Shown: positions 1 to 5,542 of the stretch, one piece after another
Position numbering within the stretch: position 1 is the stretch's first letter
How the letters are laid out: each line of letters begins with the position of its first letter
Assembly (NCBI GenBank): GCA_964559455.1
Contig: CAZLHO010000100.1
Span: 1-6,310 of the forward strand
Direction of reading: 5' to 3'
DNA length: 6,310 bases
From: CAZLHO01 sp964559455
GTDB lineage: Bacteria; Krumholzibacteriota; Krumholzibacteriia; LZORAL124-64-63
The notes under the pieces: generated by a model
Seen by the model: only the letters and a program-made list of their open reading frames with translations
Database searches by the model: none
Told to the model about the DNA's origin: nothing
Program-made: the position numbers and the translations under genes

Positions 1-375
1 GCGACAACCCCGGATATCGTCGATCCTACGGCCATCAGTCCTCCGCCGAGGAGCGTGGTCGCCCGCTGGTTCGGCGGCGTCAAGCTGGGCACCGGCGGCC
101 TCGGCCGGGCCTACCGCGACGCCGCGGCGGCGGCCCTGGAAGCGGCGCCCCGGCGCGAGGTGCGGCTGGGCCGCCGCGGCGAGCTGCGCCTCGCCTACGA
201 ACAGCAGAAGACCCTGCGCCGGCTGATCGAGGAGCACGACGGCCGCCTCGAGCACGAGGACTTCGCCGCGGACGTGACCTGGCGCATCTGGCTGCCGCTC
301 TCACGCTGGGAGCCCTTCGCCGCCGCCCTGGTCGAGGTCACCGCCGGCCGCACGAAAATACGGGCCCTGGATTGA
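1..375 (+). CDS. YigZ/IMPACT (UPF0029) family protein, 3' part only
   Basis: The reading frame is open from the left edge to a TGA at 373-375. From about base 55 it encodes the family signature VVARWFGGVKLGTGGLGRAY, matching the V-x-R-Y/W-F-G-G-x-x-L-G-T-G-G-L motif of YigZ/IMPACT N-terminal domains. About 80 residues follow with the mixed alpha/beta character of the C-terminal UPF0029 domain, ending in RTKIRALD. Full family members are about 200 residues, so roughly the first half is missing. The family is cytosolic; bacterial members have no settled biochemical role, while eukaryotic IMPACT regulates translation through GCN1. Oddly, the 18 codons before the motif do not contain the expected DDGEPSGTAG-type segment in any of the three forward frames and use AT-richer third positions than the rest. 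A GTG at 55 could serve as a start only for a truncated protein. Family assignment is firm; intactness is not. Confidence 0.85.
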   Translation, partial: ATTPDIVDPTAISPPPRSVVARWFGGVKLGTGGLGRAYRDAAAAALEAAPRREVRLGRRGELRLAYEQQKTLRRLIEEHDGRLEHEDFAADVTWRIWLPLSRWEPFAAALVEVTAGRTKIRALD

Positions 376-385
376 CCAGGGCCCG
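361..385. terminator. Bidirectional hairpin between YigZ-family and sigma genes
   Basis: A perfect 10-bp stem (361-370 with 376-385) closes a 5-nt loop. The loop contains the TGA stop of the YigZ-family gene, and the 5' arm encodes its last residues. On the minus strand the stem is followed directly by TATTTTCG, a short T-rich tract, so it best fits a rho-independent terminator for the sigma gene that stops at 419. On the plus strand the following bases are only moderately T-rich (cactcttgcttgcctc). Its position between two convergent genes supports use from both sides. Confidence 0.75.
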
Positions 386-418
386 CACTCTTGCTTGCCT
401 CTGTATGCGTGGAAAAGG

Positions 419-1312
419 TCAGGCGCTCAGGTCGCGCATGTCCTGGTAGTCGTGCATATAACGGAACGCCTTCGAATTGCGGATCTTCTCGAAGGCCTCC
501 TCCTTGATCTGGCGGATCCGCTCCCGGGTCAGCCCCATGTCCTGGCCAATCTCCTCCAGGGTGCGCTCACGATCGGTGCCCAGCCCGTAGTACATGCGCA
601 GGACCCTGGCCTCGCGGGGCTTCAGGTCGCCGAGCATGCGGTCGATGCTGGCGCCGAGATCGCTCTCGAGCACGCTGGCGTCGGGGCCGCGGCTCGTGGT
701 GTCCTCGAGGAAGTCGAGGTAGGTGGAGTCCTCGTCGTTGCCGACGAAATCGTCCAGGAAGAAGTTGTCCTGCATCAGGGGCAGGGTGTCCTTGACCTCG
801 TCGATCGACAGGCCCAGCCGGGCGGCGATCTCGTCGGGCATCGGCTTGCGGCGCAGGGACTGCTGCAGCTCGCTGCTGACGCGCTTGATCTGGTTCAGGA
901 CCCGGGCGCGGTTCAGGGGCATCCGCACGATCTTCGAATGGTTGGCCAGGGCGGCCAGGATCGACTGCCGGATCCACCAGACGGCGTAGGAGATGAACTT
1001 ATAGCCGCGCGTCTCGTCGAAGCGCTGGGCGGCCTTCAGCAGACCGAGGTTGCCCTCGTTGATCAGATCCTCGAGAGGCACGCCGTAGTGGGCGTACTCC
1101 TTGGCGATCGAGACCACGAAGCGCAGGTTCGAATTGACGAGCTTGTGCAACGACTCGCTGTCGTTGGCGCGGATGCCGCGGGCGAGCTCGCACTCCTGCT
1201 CACGGGTCAGCAACGGGAAGGCCTTGACCTCCTGGAAGTAGAGGTCGAGGTTCGACATCAGCTGTGCCGACTCCCGCTTGCGACTCTGCGTGTTGTGCTT
1301 GCGAACGGCCAT
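419..1312 (-). CDS. RNA polymerase sigma-70 family factor (RpoD/RpoS-like, group 1/2)
   Basis: Encodes 297 residues from the ATG at 1312. The protein directs core RNA polymerase to -35/-10 promoters. Region 1.2 lies near residues 20-50 (NLDLYFQEVKAFPLLTREQE). Region 2 spans about 57-127, with NLRFVVSIAKEY, DLINEGNLGLLKAAQRFDE and GYKFISYAVWWIRQSI covering core binding, -10 recognition and melting. Region 3 is about 130-205. Region 4 is about 219-285, with the -35-binding helix-turn-helix TLEEIGQDMGLTRERIRQIK. Region 1.1 is absent, as in the short primary sigma factors of Bacteroidota-like lineages, so this may be the housekeeping factor or a group 2 paralogue. An in-frame TTG at 1363, directly followed by ATG, would add 17 residues (MMDAGAKTPEFTVVRLV) outside the conserved core. 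The 1312 start is preferred because a GAGG motif lies 6 nt upstream. The gene stands alone, with a hairpin downstream and an unusually AT-rich leader upstream. Confidence 0.93.
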   Translation of the reverse strand: MAVRKHNTQSRKRESAQLMSNLDLYFQEVKAFPLLTREQECELARGIRANDSESLHKLVNSNLRFVVSIAKEYAHYGVPLEDLINEGNLGLLKAAQRFDETRGYKFISYAVWWIRQSILAALANHSKIVRMPLNRARVLNQIKRVSSELQQSLRRKPMPDEIAARLGLSIDEVKDTLPLMQDNFFLDDFVGNDEDSTYLDFLEDTTSRGPDASVLESDLGASIDRMLGDLKPREARVLRMYYGLGTDRERTLEEIGQDMGLTRERIRQIKEEAFEKIRNSKAFRYMHDYQDMRDLSA

Positions 1313-1318
1313 TACCAA

Positions 1319-1324
1319 CCTCAC
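1319..1324 (-). promoter_or_regulatory. Shine-Dalgarno of the sigma gene (decides the start)
   Basis: On the minus strand the sequence reads GTGAGG, then 6 nt, then ATG at 1312. This anti-Shine-Dalgarno match at ideal spacing favours 1312 over the upstream TTG at 1363, whose best upstream match is a weak GGGA directly next to it. Confidence 0.55.
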
Positions 1325-1383
1325 TACGGTGAATTCGGGGGTCTTTGCTCCCGCATCCATCAATTCCCATACCAGCCAAGTGA

Positions 1384-1413
1384 TTTATGCCTCATTTCGG
1401 ACGGTTACCGCAA
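1384..1413 (-). promoter_or_regulatory. Candidate promoter of the sigma gene
   Basis: On the minus strand TTGCGG (1413-1408) is followed after 18 nt by CATAAA (1389-1384), a partial match to a -35/-10 pair. It lies in the AT-richest stretch of the window and would give a leader of roughly 60 nt to the ATG at 1312. The match is weak. A start site further upstream, for example near TAAAAC at about 1432-1437, is equally possible and would place the orphan Shine-Dalgarno near 1425 inside the transcript. Confidence 0.25.
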
Positions 1414-1488
1414 CACCAATTCCTCCAATGTTTTACAAACGGGACTTTTTGAGACTTGCTTTCGGCGCAGCCCCGCGCCGGGATCGGG

Positions 1489-1531
1489 TTGACATTCTGT
1501 CAAATTTACGTCGCGATCTTCCGACAGAATG
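1489..1531. promoter_or_regulatory. Nested inverted repeats, candidate operator upstream of the sigma gene
   Basis: A 9-bp perfect inverted repeat, CATTCTGTC at 1493-1501 and GACAGAATG at 1523-1531, has a 21-nt spacer. The left arm also lies in a shorter dyad, TTGAC-N5-GTCAA at 1489-1503. The shorter dyad puts a TTGACA hexamer on both strands, but no acceptable -10 follows at 16-18 nt on either strand, so it reads better as paired protein-binding half-sites than as a core promoter. It lies about 180-220 bp upstream of the sigma start, in non-coding DNA. I do not recognise the cognate regulator. Confidence 0.35.
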
Positions 1532-1551
1532 GCAACGGCTCCGGACACGAA

Positions 1552-1583
1552 GGCGCCCCCGCCGACAGAGGGACGGGGGCGCC
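1552..1583 (-). terminator. GC-rich hairpin terminator of the DUF4139 gene
   Basis: A perfect 10-bp stem (GGCGCCCCCG at 1552-1561 with CGGGGGCGCC at 1574-1583) encloses a 12-nt loop. It lies 46 bp downstream of the stop codon at 1630. There is no clear T-tract on the minus strand (TTCGTGTCC follows), so termination efficiency is uncertain. Such GC-rich stems with poor U-tracts recur in this window. Confidence 0.55.
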
Positions 1584-1599
1584 GCCGTTCAAGGCTCCT

Positions 1600-1618
1600 C
1601 GGCGCCTTCGCGGCGCCG
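1600..1618 (-). terminator. Second small hairpin after the DUF4139 gene
   Basis: A 7-bp perfect stem (CGGCGCC at 1600-1606 with GGCGCCG at 1612-1618) closes a 5-nt TTCGC loop directly downstream of the stop at 1630. With the larger stem at 1552-1583 it forms a tandem pair. It may protect the mRNA 3' end or aid termination; no T-tract follows it. Confidence 0.35.
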
Positions 1619-1629
1619 GTAGGCGGGGA

Positions 1630-3054
1630 TCAGTAGACCACCAGCAACCGGTAGTCCAGCACGGTCTCGCCGCGAGCCGGGACCTTCAGGTCGAAGCGCA
1701 GGGTGCCCGCATCGACCTTGACGGCGGGATGGCTCGACTCCAGCACCCGCCAGTCGCCGCCGGCCGGCTCCAGCACCTCGATCGAGACCTCCTCGTCCTT
1801 GTGATTGCGCAGCTCGATGCGGAAGGCGGACTCATGGGCGTTCTCGCCCCGGCGCTGGTAGTCCACGCGCGTGCGCTCGGCCTTGATGTCGAAGGCCTTG
1901 CCCACCAGCAGTTCGACCTTCTCGTCGCGCGGCGTGTGCCGGATGCGGTCCTCGCCCAGCAGCTGGCGCTGTCCCGAGGACGAGGCGCCGTAGACCCTCA
2001 TCACGCCGGCGGGCAAGGGGCGGCCCATGGCGTTGTCCTCGCTGTTCTCGAAGCTGTAGTAGACGGAAACGTCCTGCTCCTGCTTCAGCCCGCCTCCGGC
2101 TCCGCGATAGAAGCCGGGGGTGCCCTGGACCCGATAGTGGCGCTGCACGTCCAGGCCCTCGGCCTGGAAGAGCGAGACCTGCTTGGCGCTGTTGTCCTTC
2201 AGGGTGCTCGTGCCGGGCAGGGTGTAGAGGTGGTAGTCGTAGAGGGCCTCCTCGGCGACCTCGGCGACCTCCATGTCGGCCATGTAGCGGACGCCGGCCG
2301 CCTTGAGCATGGCCCGCGGGGGCGTCACCTGGTGGATGTCGCCGGCCACCAGCAGCAGCTGGGCGTCGGCGAAGGCGGCGCCGCAGCGGTTCTCGAGCGT
2401 GACCCAGCTCTGCAGGTCGGCCTTCTCCCCCGCCGCGTCGAGCTGCAGCACGTAGTCCGCCGACCAGGACAGGCCGCGGGTCAGGTACGAGACCTCGAGG
2501 TCGGTGGCGCCGGCCCGGGCGCTGCGCGCCTTCCAGACCAGCGTGGGCCTGGCGCGCAGGTCGGCGGGCAGGTCGGGCAGGGCGATGCGGCCGGGCACGT
2601 CGAAGACGACCTCGCCGTCGACCTCGAAGACCGGCCCGTTGGCGATGCCCAGCAGCCGGCCCTTGACGCGCGACCAGTCCTCCTGGATCCAGGTCACGTC
2701 GCGGCCCACGTACTTGGCCAGGATCTTCTCGCGGGACATCAGGTCGAACTCGTAGTTCTGCTCGAGGATGTTCAGCGGCCGGCCGCGACTCTCGACGAGC
2801 AGCGAGCGGGTCTCGATCTGCTGCGGCACGTCGCGGAACTCCAGCTCGAAGACGCCCTCGGGGACCTCGACCCGGCGCACCTCGCGCACCAGGGCCAGGT
2901 TCCGGTTGTAGACGGTGACGGCCAGTTCGCTGCGGGCGTCGGCGTCCAGGCCCAGCGGGGCGTCCGCGGCTCGGGCCGGAAGCGCGAGGGTCCCGGCGCC
3001 GGCCAGGACGGCCAGGGCCAGCAGCGACGACGCAAGGAGGTTTCGGCGACGCAT
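1630..3054 (-). CDS. Secreted DUF4139 domain-containing protein
   Basis: Encodes 474 residues from the ATG at 3054, with AGGAG 6 nt upstream. The N-terminus is a classical Sec signal peptide: MRRRN, then a hydrophobic run rich in Leu and Ala (about 6-25), and a likely cleavage after ALPARA (residue 29). The mature part opens with VTVYNRNLALVREVRRVEVP (about 46-65), a segment I associate with DUF4139 proteins. Further family-like stretches include LTRGLSWSADYVLQLD, the middle part QSWVTLENRCGAAFADAQL, and a C-terminal beta-rich portion with RIELRNHKDEEVSIEVLEP and LRFDLKVPARGETVLDYRL. No transmembrane segment follows the signal, so the product should be periplasmic or outer-membrane associated. 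The biochemical role of DUF4139 proteins is not established and I do not infer one. No gene is close enough on the same strand to suggest an operon. The family call rests on recognition by eye. Confidence 0.85.
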   Translation of the reverse strand: MRRRNLLASSLLALAVLAGAGTLALPARAADAPLGLDADARSELAVTVYNRNLALVREVRRVEVPEGVFELEFRDVPQQIETRSLLVESRGRPLNILEQNYEFDLMSREKILAKYVGRDVTWIQEDWSRVKGRLLGIANGPVFEVDGEVVFDVPGRIALPDLPADLRARPTLVWKARSARAGATDLEVSYLTRGLSWSADYVLQLDAAGEKADLQSWVTLENRCGAAFADAQLLLVAGDIHQVTPPRAMLKAAGVRYMADMEVAEVAEEALYDYHLYTLPGTSTLKDNSAKQVSLFQAEGLDVQRHYRVQGTPGFYRGAGGGLKQEQDVSVYYSFENSEDNAMGRPLPAGVMRVYGASSSGQRQLLGEDRIRHTPRDEKVELLVGKAFDIKAERTRVDYQRRGENAHESAFRIELRNHKDEEVSIEVLEPAGGDWRVLESSHPAVKVDAGTLRFDLKVPARGETVLDYRLLVVY

Positions 3055-3265
3055 GGCATTCTCCTCTTGTTGAGGACGGGCCGGCTCGAGACGAAGGTCA
3101 AGGCCCGGCCGGCGCGTCCGATATAGATCTCAGGTCCGTCCGGCATGGTACATCAGGATCGCCTGGCCGCGCCATGCCCCAGACGCCCGCTTTCGTCATC
3201 AACACGCCGCCGCGGGGCCGGTTCCCCGACGCCGCGGCCGGATCCGTCCTACCCGGGAGACAACC
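3055..3265. other. Divergent intergenic spacer between the DUF4139 and receiver genes
   Basis: This 211-nt GC-rich spacer holds the 5' regions of two divergently transcribed genes. The only AT-rich core is GATATAGATCT near 3120-3130, which could contribute a -10 element on the minus strand (TATATC), but no good -35 is visible for either direction. A 7-bp inverted repeat (GGCATGG at 3142-3148, CCATGCC at 3172-3178) is weak evidence for a binding site. GGGAGA at 3255-3260 is the Shine-Dalgarno of the downstream gene. Confidence 0.5.
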
Positions 3266-3643
3266 GTGAATCCCACCGTGCTCATCGTCGACGACACCGA
3301 ATTCATGCGTTTCGTGCTGCGCGAGATCCTCTCCGAGATGGGGCTGGGCATCATCGGCGAGGCGGGCAACGCCGCCGAGGCGAAGCGCCTCTGCGACGCC
3401 CTGGAGCCCGACCTCATCGCCGTCGACCTGGCGACCCCGGGGCTGGACGGGATGGACCTGCTGCGCGACCTGCGCCGGCGCCGCCCCGAGGCCCGCATCG
3501 CCGTCATCACGACCCTCGACCGGCGCGACGAGGCCCGGCACGCCCTGGCCGCCGGCGCGGACGGCCTGATCATCGCCCCCTTCGATCCCCACGAGGTGCG
3601 CGAAACCCTGGGCGACCTGCTGGCGGGCTCTCTGCACTTCTAG
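3266..3643 (+). CDS. Stand-alone CheY-like response regulator receiver protein (atypical)
   Basis: Encodes 125 residues from a GTG start with GGGAGA just upstream. The whole protein is one receiver domain of normal length, with no output domain. Visible elements are the acidic pair D9-D10 (VLIVDD), the phospho-acceptor D54 in IAVDLATPGLDG, and the switch Thr at about T82 in IAVITT. The loop LIIAPFDPHEV stands where most receivers have the conserved K-P-F. Here Ala104 (codon GCC) replaces the Lys that contacts the phosphoryl group and transmits activation, while Pro105 and Phe106 are kept. The acceptor and metal-binding residues are therefore intact but the coupling Lys is lost, which suggests altered phosphorylation dependence. 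No kinase, phosphatase or chemotaxis gene is nearby, so the partner cannot be told. A palindromic hairpin follows the stop codon. Family call firm; function in signalling inferred. Confidence 0.92.
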   Translation: MNPTVLIVDDTEFMRFVLREILSEMGLGIIGEAGNAAEAKRLCDALEPDLIAVDLATPGLDGMDLLRDLRRRRPEARIAVITTLDRRDEARHALAAGADGLIIAPFDPHEVRETLGDLLAGSLHF

Positions 3644-3675
3644 GACCGCCGGCTGCAGCGCTCGGACCGACGAAG

Positions 3676-3703
3676 CGAGGCCCCCTCCGCGGAGGGGGCC
3701 TCG
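3676..3703. terminator. Bidirectional palindromic terminator between the receiver and uppP genes
   Basis: A perfect 26-bp palindrome (3677-3702), flanked by one more C-G pair, is centred on CCGCGG. It can form a 12-bp stem with a 4-nt loop: 5' arm GAGGCCCCCTCC, 3' arm its exact complement. It lies between two convergent genes, 33 bp after one stop and about 30 bp after the other. There is no T-tract on either side, so it may act as a two-sided terminator or an mRNA 3' end stabiliser. Confidence 0.7.
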
Positions 3704-3731
3704 TCGCGTCCGGCGTCGTCGCCTCAGGGGC

Positions 3732-4514
3732 TCAGTCGACGACGACGAGGACGATCAGGCCCAGGGCCAGGCAGTAGAAGGCGAACTTCCAGAAGTGGCG
3801 CTGGATCACGGCCAGGCGCGTCAGGCGAATGGCGACCAGGCCCGCGGCGAAGGCGACGCCGGCGCCGATCAGCAGCGGGATCCAGGCCGTGCCTTCGGGA
3901 GCCGCGCCGCCCAGCAGGTTCAGCACCAGCGCGCCCGCGATGGCGGGAACCGACAGCAGGAAGCTGAAGCGGGCCGCCTCGGCGCGAGGCAGGCCGAGCC
4001 ACAGCGAGGCGGCGATCGTGGAACCGGAACGGCTGACGCCCGGGATGATGGCCAGGGCCTGGGCGCAGCCCACCAGCAGCGCGCGGCCCAGGGGCGGCGC
4101 CACGGGATACCACTCGCCCAGCGCCTGGGACTCGCGCCCCCGCGGCCAGCGGGTAGAGAGCAGGATCAGGCCGGTCAGCAGCAGAGCGAAGCCCGCCGAA
4201 CGGGGATCGGAGAAGAGGCTCTCGAACCAGTCCTTCAGCAGCAGGCCGGCGACCACCGCCGGCAGGGTGCCCAGGAAGAGGGCGAAGAGGTACTGGACGG
4301 CCGGCACGTCGAAGCGCAGCAGGCGCCGCACGTCGCGGCGATAGATCACGAGCACCGACCCCAGCGTGCCCACGTGGAGCACGATGTCCAGGAAGATGTC
4401 GCCGGCGTGCGCGCCCAGGCCGTGCTGCAGCAGGACGAGGTGGCCGGAGCTGCTGATGGGCAGGAATTCGGTCAGCCCCTGCACGACGGCCAGGAGCAGG
4501 ATCGGAAGCAGCAT
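3732..4514 (-). CDS. uppP: Undecaprenyl-diphosphatase (UppP/BacA family)
   Basis: Encodes 260 residues, normal for the family, and is almost wholly hydrophobic with several transmembrane helices. UppP dephosphorylates undecaprenyl diphosphate to the monophosphate lipid carrier, recycling it for peptidoglycan and other envelope polymers; overproduction gives bacitracin resistance. Both signature motifs are present: the (E/Q)xxxE box as Q12-GLT-E16, continuing FLPISSSGH with a conserved Ser and His25, and PGVSRSGST at 158-166 with the conserved Arg162. The ATG at 4514 is chosen because family members begin just ahead of the first helix; a TTG lies directly before it at 4517. The Shine-Dalgarno is poor (a GGTGGT about 8 nt upstream), which may mean coupling to the TPR gene ending 30 nt upstream on the same strand. 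The two genes probably share a transcript. Confidence 0.95.
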   Translation of the reverse strand: MLLPILLLAVVQGLTEFLPISSSGHLVLLQHGLGAHAGDIFLDIVLHVGTLGSVLVIYRRDVRRLLRFDVPAVQYLFALFLGTLPAVVAGLLLKDWFESLFSDPRSAGFALLLTGLILLSTRWPRGRESQALGEWYPVAPPLGRALLVGCAQALAIIPGVSRSGSTIAASLWLGLPRAEAARFSFLLSVPAIAGALVLNLLGGAAPEGTAWIPLLIGAGVAFAAGLVAIRLTRLAVIQRHFWKFAFYCLALGLIVLVVVD

Positions 4515-4544
4515 CAAGCGGGACCACCACCCTTCGCGGGTTCG

Positions 4545-5396
4545 TCAGCTGCGGGCGAGCGCGTAATGACGCCGCGCCTCGTCGGGAAGATGCATGGCGT
4601 CGTAGGTCAACGCCAGTTGATAGTGCAGGCGCCCCTCCCCGGGCATCGCCTCCAGGGCGCCGCGCAGGGGTTCGAGGGCGTCCTCGTAGCGTTCCAGCTT
4701 GTGCAGGCAGACCCCCAGGTGGAAGAGGACCTGCCGCCGCTCCGCACCTTCTTCCGGCAGCATCCGGAAGCTGGCGACGGCCTCGGCGTAGAGACCCTTC
4801 TTCATCAGGGCCCGTCCCTCGTAGAAGCGCGTGGGCGGATGGTCCGGCGCCAGCAGCAGCCCGGAGCGGAAGCAGTCCAGGGCCTTGCCGTACTCCCCGG
4901 CCCGGAAGTGGACCAGCCCCAGGTTGAGCCAGCCGTCGACGTCCGGGGACGCGGCGAGCGCCGACTCGAAGCAGCGGATCGCCTCGCGGTCGCGGCCCTG
5001 CTCCGCGTAGATCGCGCCCAGGTTGTGATGGGCCTCGGCGTTGGCGGCGTCGGCGAGGATGGCGCGGTGGAAGACGCGCATCGCCTCCTCGCGACGGCCC
5101 AGCCCGTCCAGGGCGACCCCCAGGTTGGTCAGGTAGCGGGCCTCGCCGCCGTCGATGTCGACGGCGCGCGCGAAGGCCGTGGCGGCGTCCTCCAGCTGGC
5201 CCGCCTTGCGCAGGACGCAGCCCTGGCGATAGACCCACTCGCCGCGATCGGGCTCGCGGCCGACGGCCTCGCCGTAGGCGGCCAGCGCCCCCGGCAGATC
5301 GCCGTCGCGCTCACGCTGGCGACCGACGACGAACCAGTCCTCGGCGGAGCGGAGCGCGGGAACGCTTTCCTGGCGTTGTTCCTGAGGTTGCGACAT
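4545..5396 (-). CDS. Tetratricopeptide repeat protein (eight TPRs)
   Basis: Encodes 283 residues from the ATG at 5396. After a hydrophilic Gln/Glu-rich start (MSQPQEQRQESVPALRS), essentially the whole protein is eight tandem TPR units of about 33-35 residues. They begin near AEDWFVVGRQRERDGDL, GEWVYRQGCVLRKAGQL, EARYLTNLGVALDGLGR, AEAHHNLGAIYAEQGRD, VDGWLNLGLVHFRAGEY, PPTRFYEGRALMKKGLY, RRQVLFHLGVCLHKLER and GRLHYQLALTYDAMHLP. No signal peptide, membrane helix or enzymatic domain is visible, so it should be a cytosolic protein-protein interaction scaffold with unknown partners. An in-frame TTG at 5471 would add 25 residues without TPR character. Neither start has a good Shine-Dalgarno; 5396 is preferred because it is an ATG just before the repeats and lies close behind a possible promoter, which would make the mRNA leaderless. 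It ends 30 nt before uppP and probably forms an operon with it. Confidence 0.88.
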   Translation of the reverse strand: MSQPQEQRQESVPALRSAEDWFVVGRQRERDGDLPGALAAYGEAVGREPDRGEWVYRQGCVLRKAGQLEDAATAFARAVDIDGGEARYLTNLGVALDGLGRREEAMRVFHRAILADAANAEAHHNLGAIYAEQGRDREAIRCFESALAASPDVDGWLNLGLVHFRAGEYGKALDCFRSGLLLAPDHPPTRFYEGRALMKKGLYAEAVASFRMLPEEGAERRQVLFHLGVCLHKLERYEDALEPLRGALEAMPGEGRLHYQLALTYDAMHLPDEARRHYALARS

Positions 5397-5404
5397 GGCG
5401 GCAG

Positions 5405-5432
5405 GGTAAACGACGGGCCCGGCGGGGGTCAA
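5405..5432 (-). promoter_or_regulatory. Candidate promoter of the TPR-uppP operon, possibly leaderless
   Basis: On the minus strand TTGACC (5432-5427) is followed after 16 nt by TTTACC (5410-5405). The -35 match is good (5 of 6) but the -10 match is weak (3 of 6). Transcription would begin about at the ATG (5396), only 8 nt after the -10 element. That agrees with the absence of a Shine-Dalgarno before the TPR gene. Confidence 0.3.
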
Positions 5433-5542
5433 CGCCTGGTTCGCCACCCCGTTTCGGCATCGGCCGCTCAAGTTCCGGCGCGGGAGGGCGATAACCAGTT
5501 TGTAGACGTGCGCACCCCCGGACCCTCGACGCGGAGCTCGCC

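Noticed and set aside
1361..1380. Sigma-54-type promoter just upstream of the sigma gene (TTGGC...GAATTGA on the minus strand)
   Set aside because: The invariant GG and GC at -24 and -12 are not both present at the correct spacing.
395..1492. Long plus-strand open frame (365 codons) opposite the sigma gene
   Set aside because: It is antisense to a firmly identified sigma-70 gene, its low-complexity Val/Leu/Gln/His composition is typical of a GC-rich shadow frame, and no family motif appears.
1489..1517. Plus-strand promoter beginning with the perfect TTGACA at 1489-1494
   Set aside because: At 16-18 nt spacing the next hexamers are GC-rich (TCGCGA, CGCGAT, GCGATC), far from TATAAT, and no plus-strand gene follows.
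1456..3126. Long plus-strand open frame (556 codons) opposite the DUF4139 gene
   Set aside because: It is the antisense frame of a gene with signal peptide, ribosome binding site and family segments. Its translation is repetitive Gly/Ala/Val/Gln-rich sequence without domains.
3142..3178. 7-bp inverted repeat in the DUF4139/receiver spacer
   Set aside because: A 7-bp match with a 23-nt gap in GC-rich DNA is not distinguishable from chance without conservation data; it is mentioned only in the spacer entry.
3724..5238. Minus-strand 504-codon frame across uppP and the TPR gene
   Set aside because: It overlaps two recognised genes in another frame and translates into Arg/Pro/Gly-rich sequence, as expected for an off-frame reading of GC-rich DNA.
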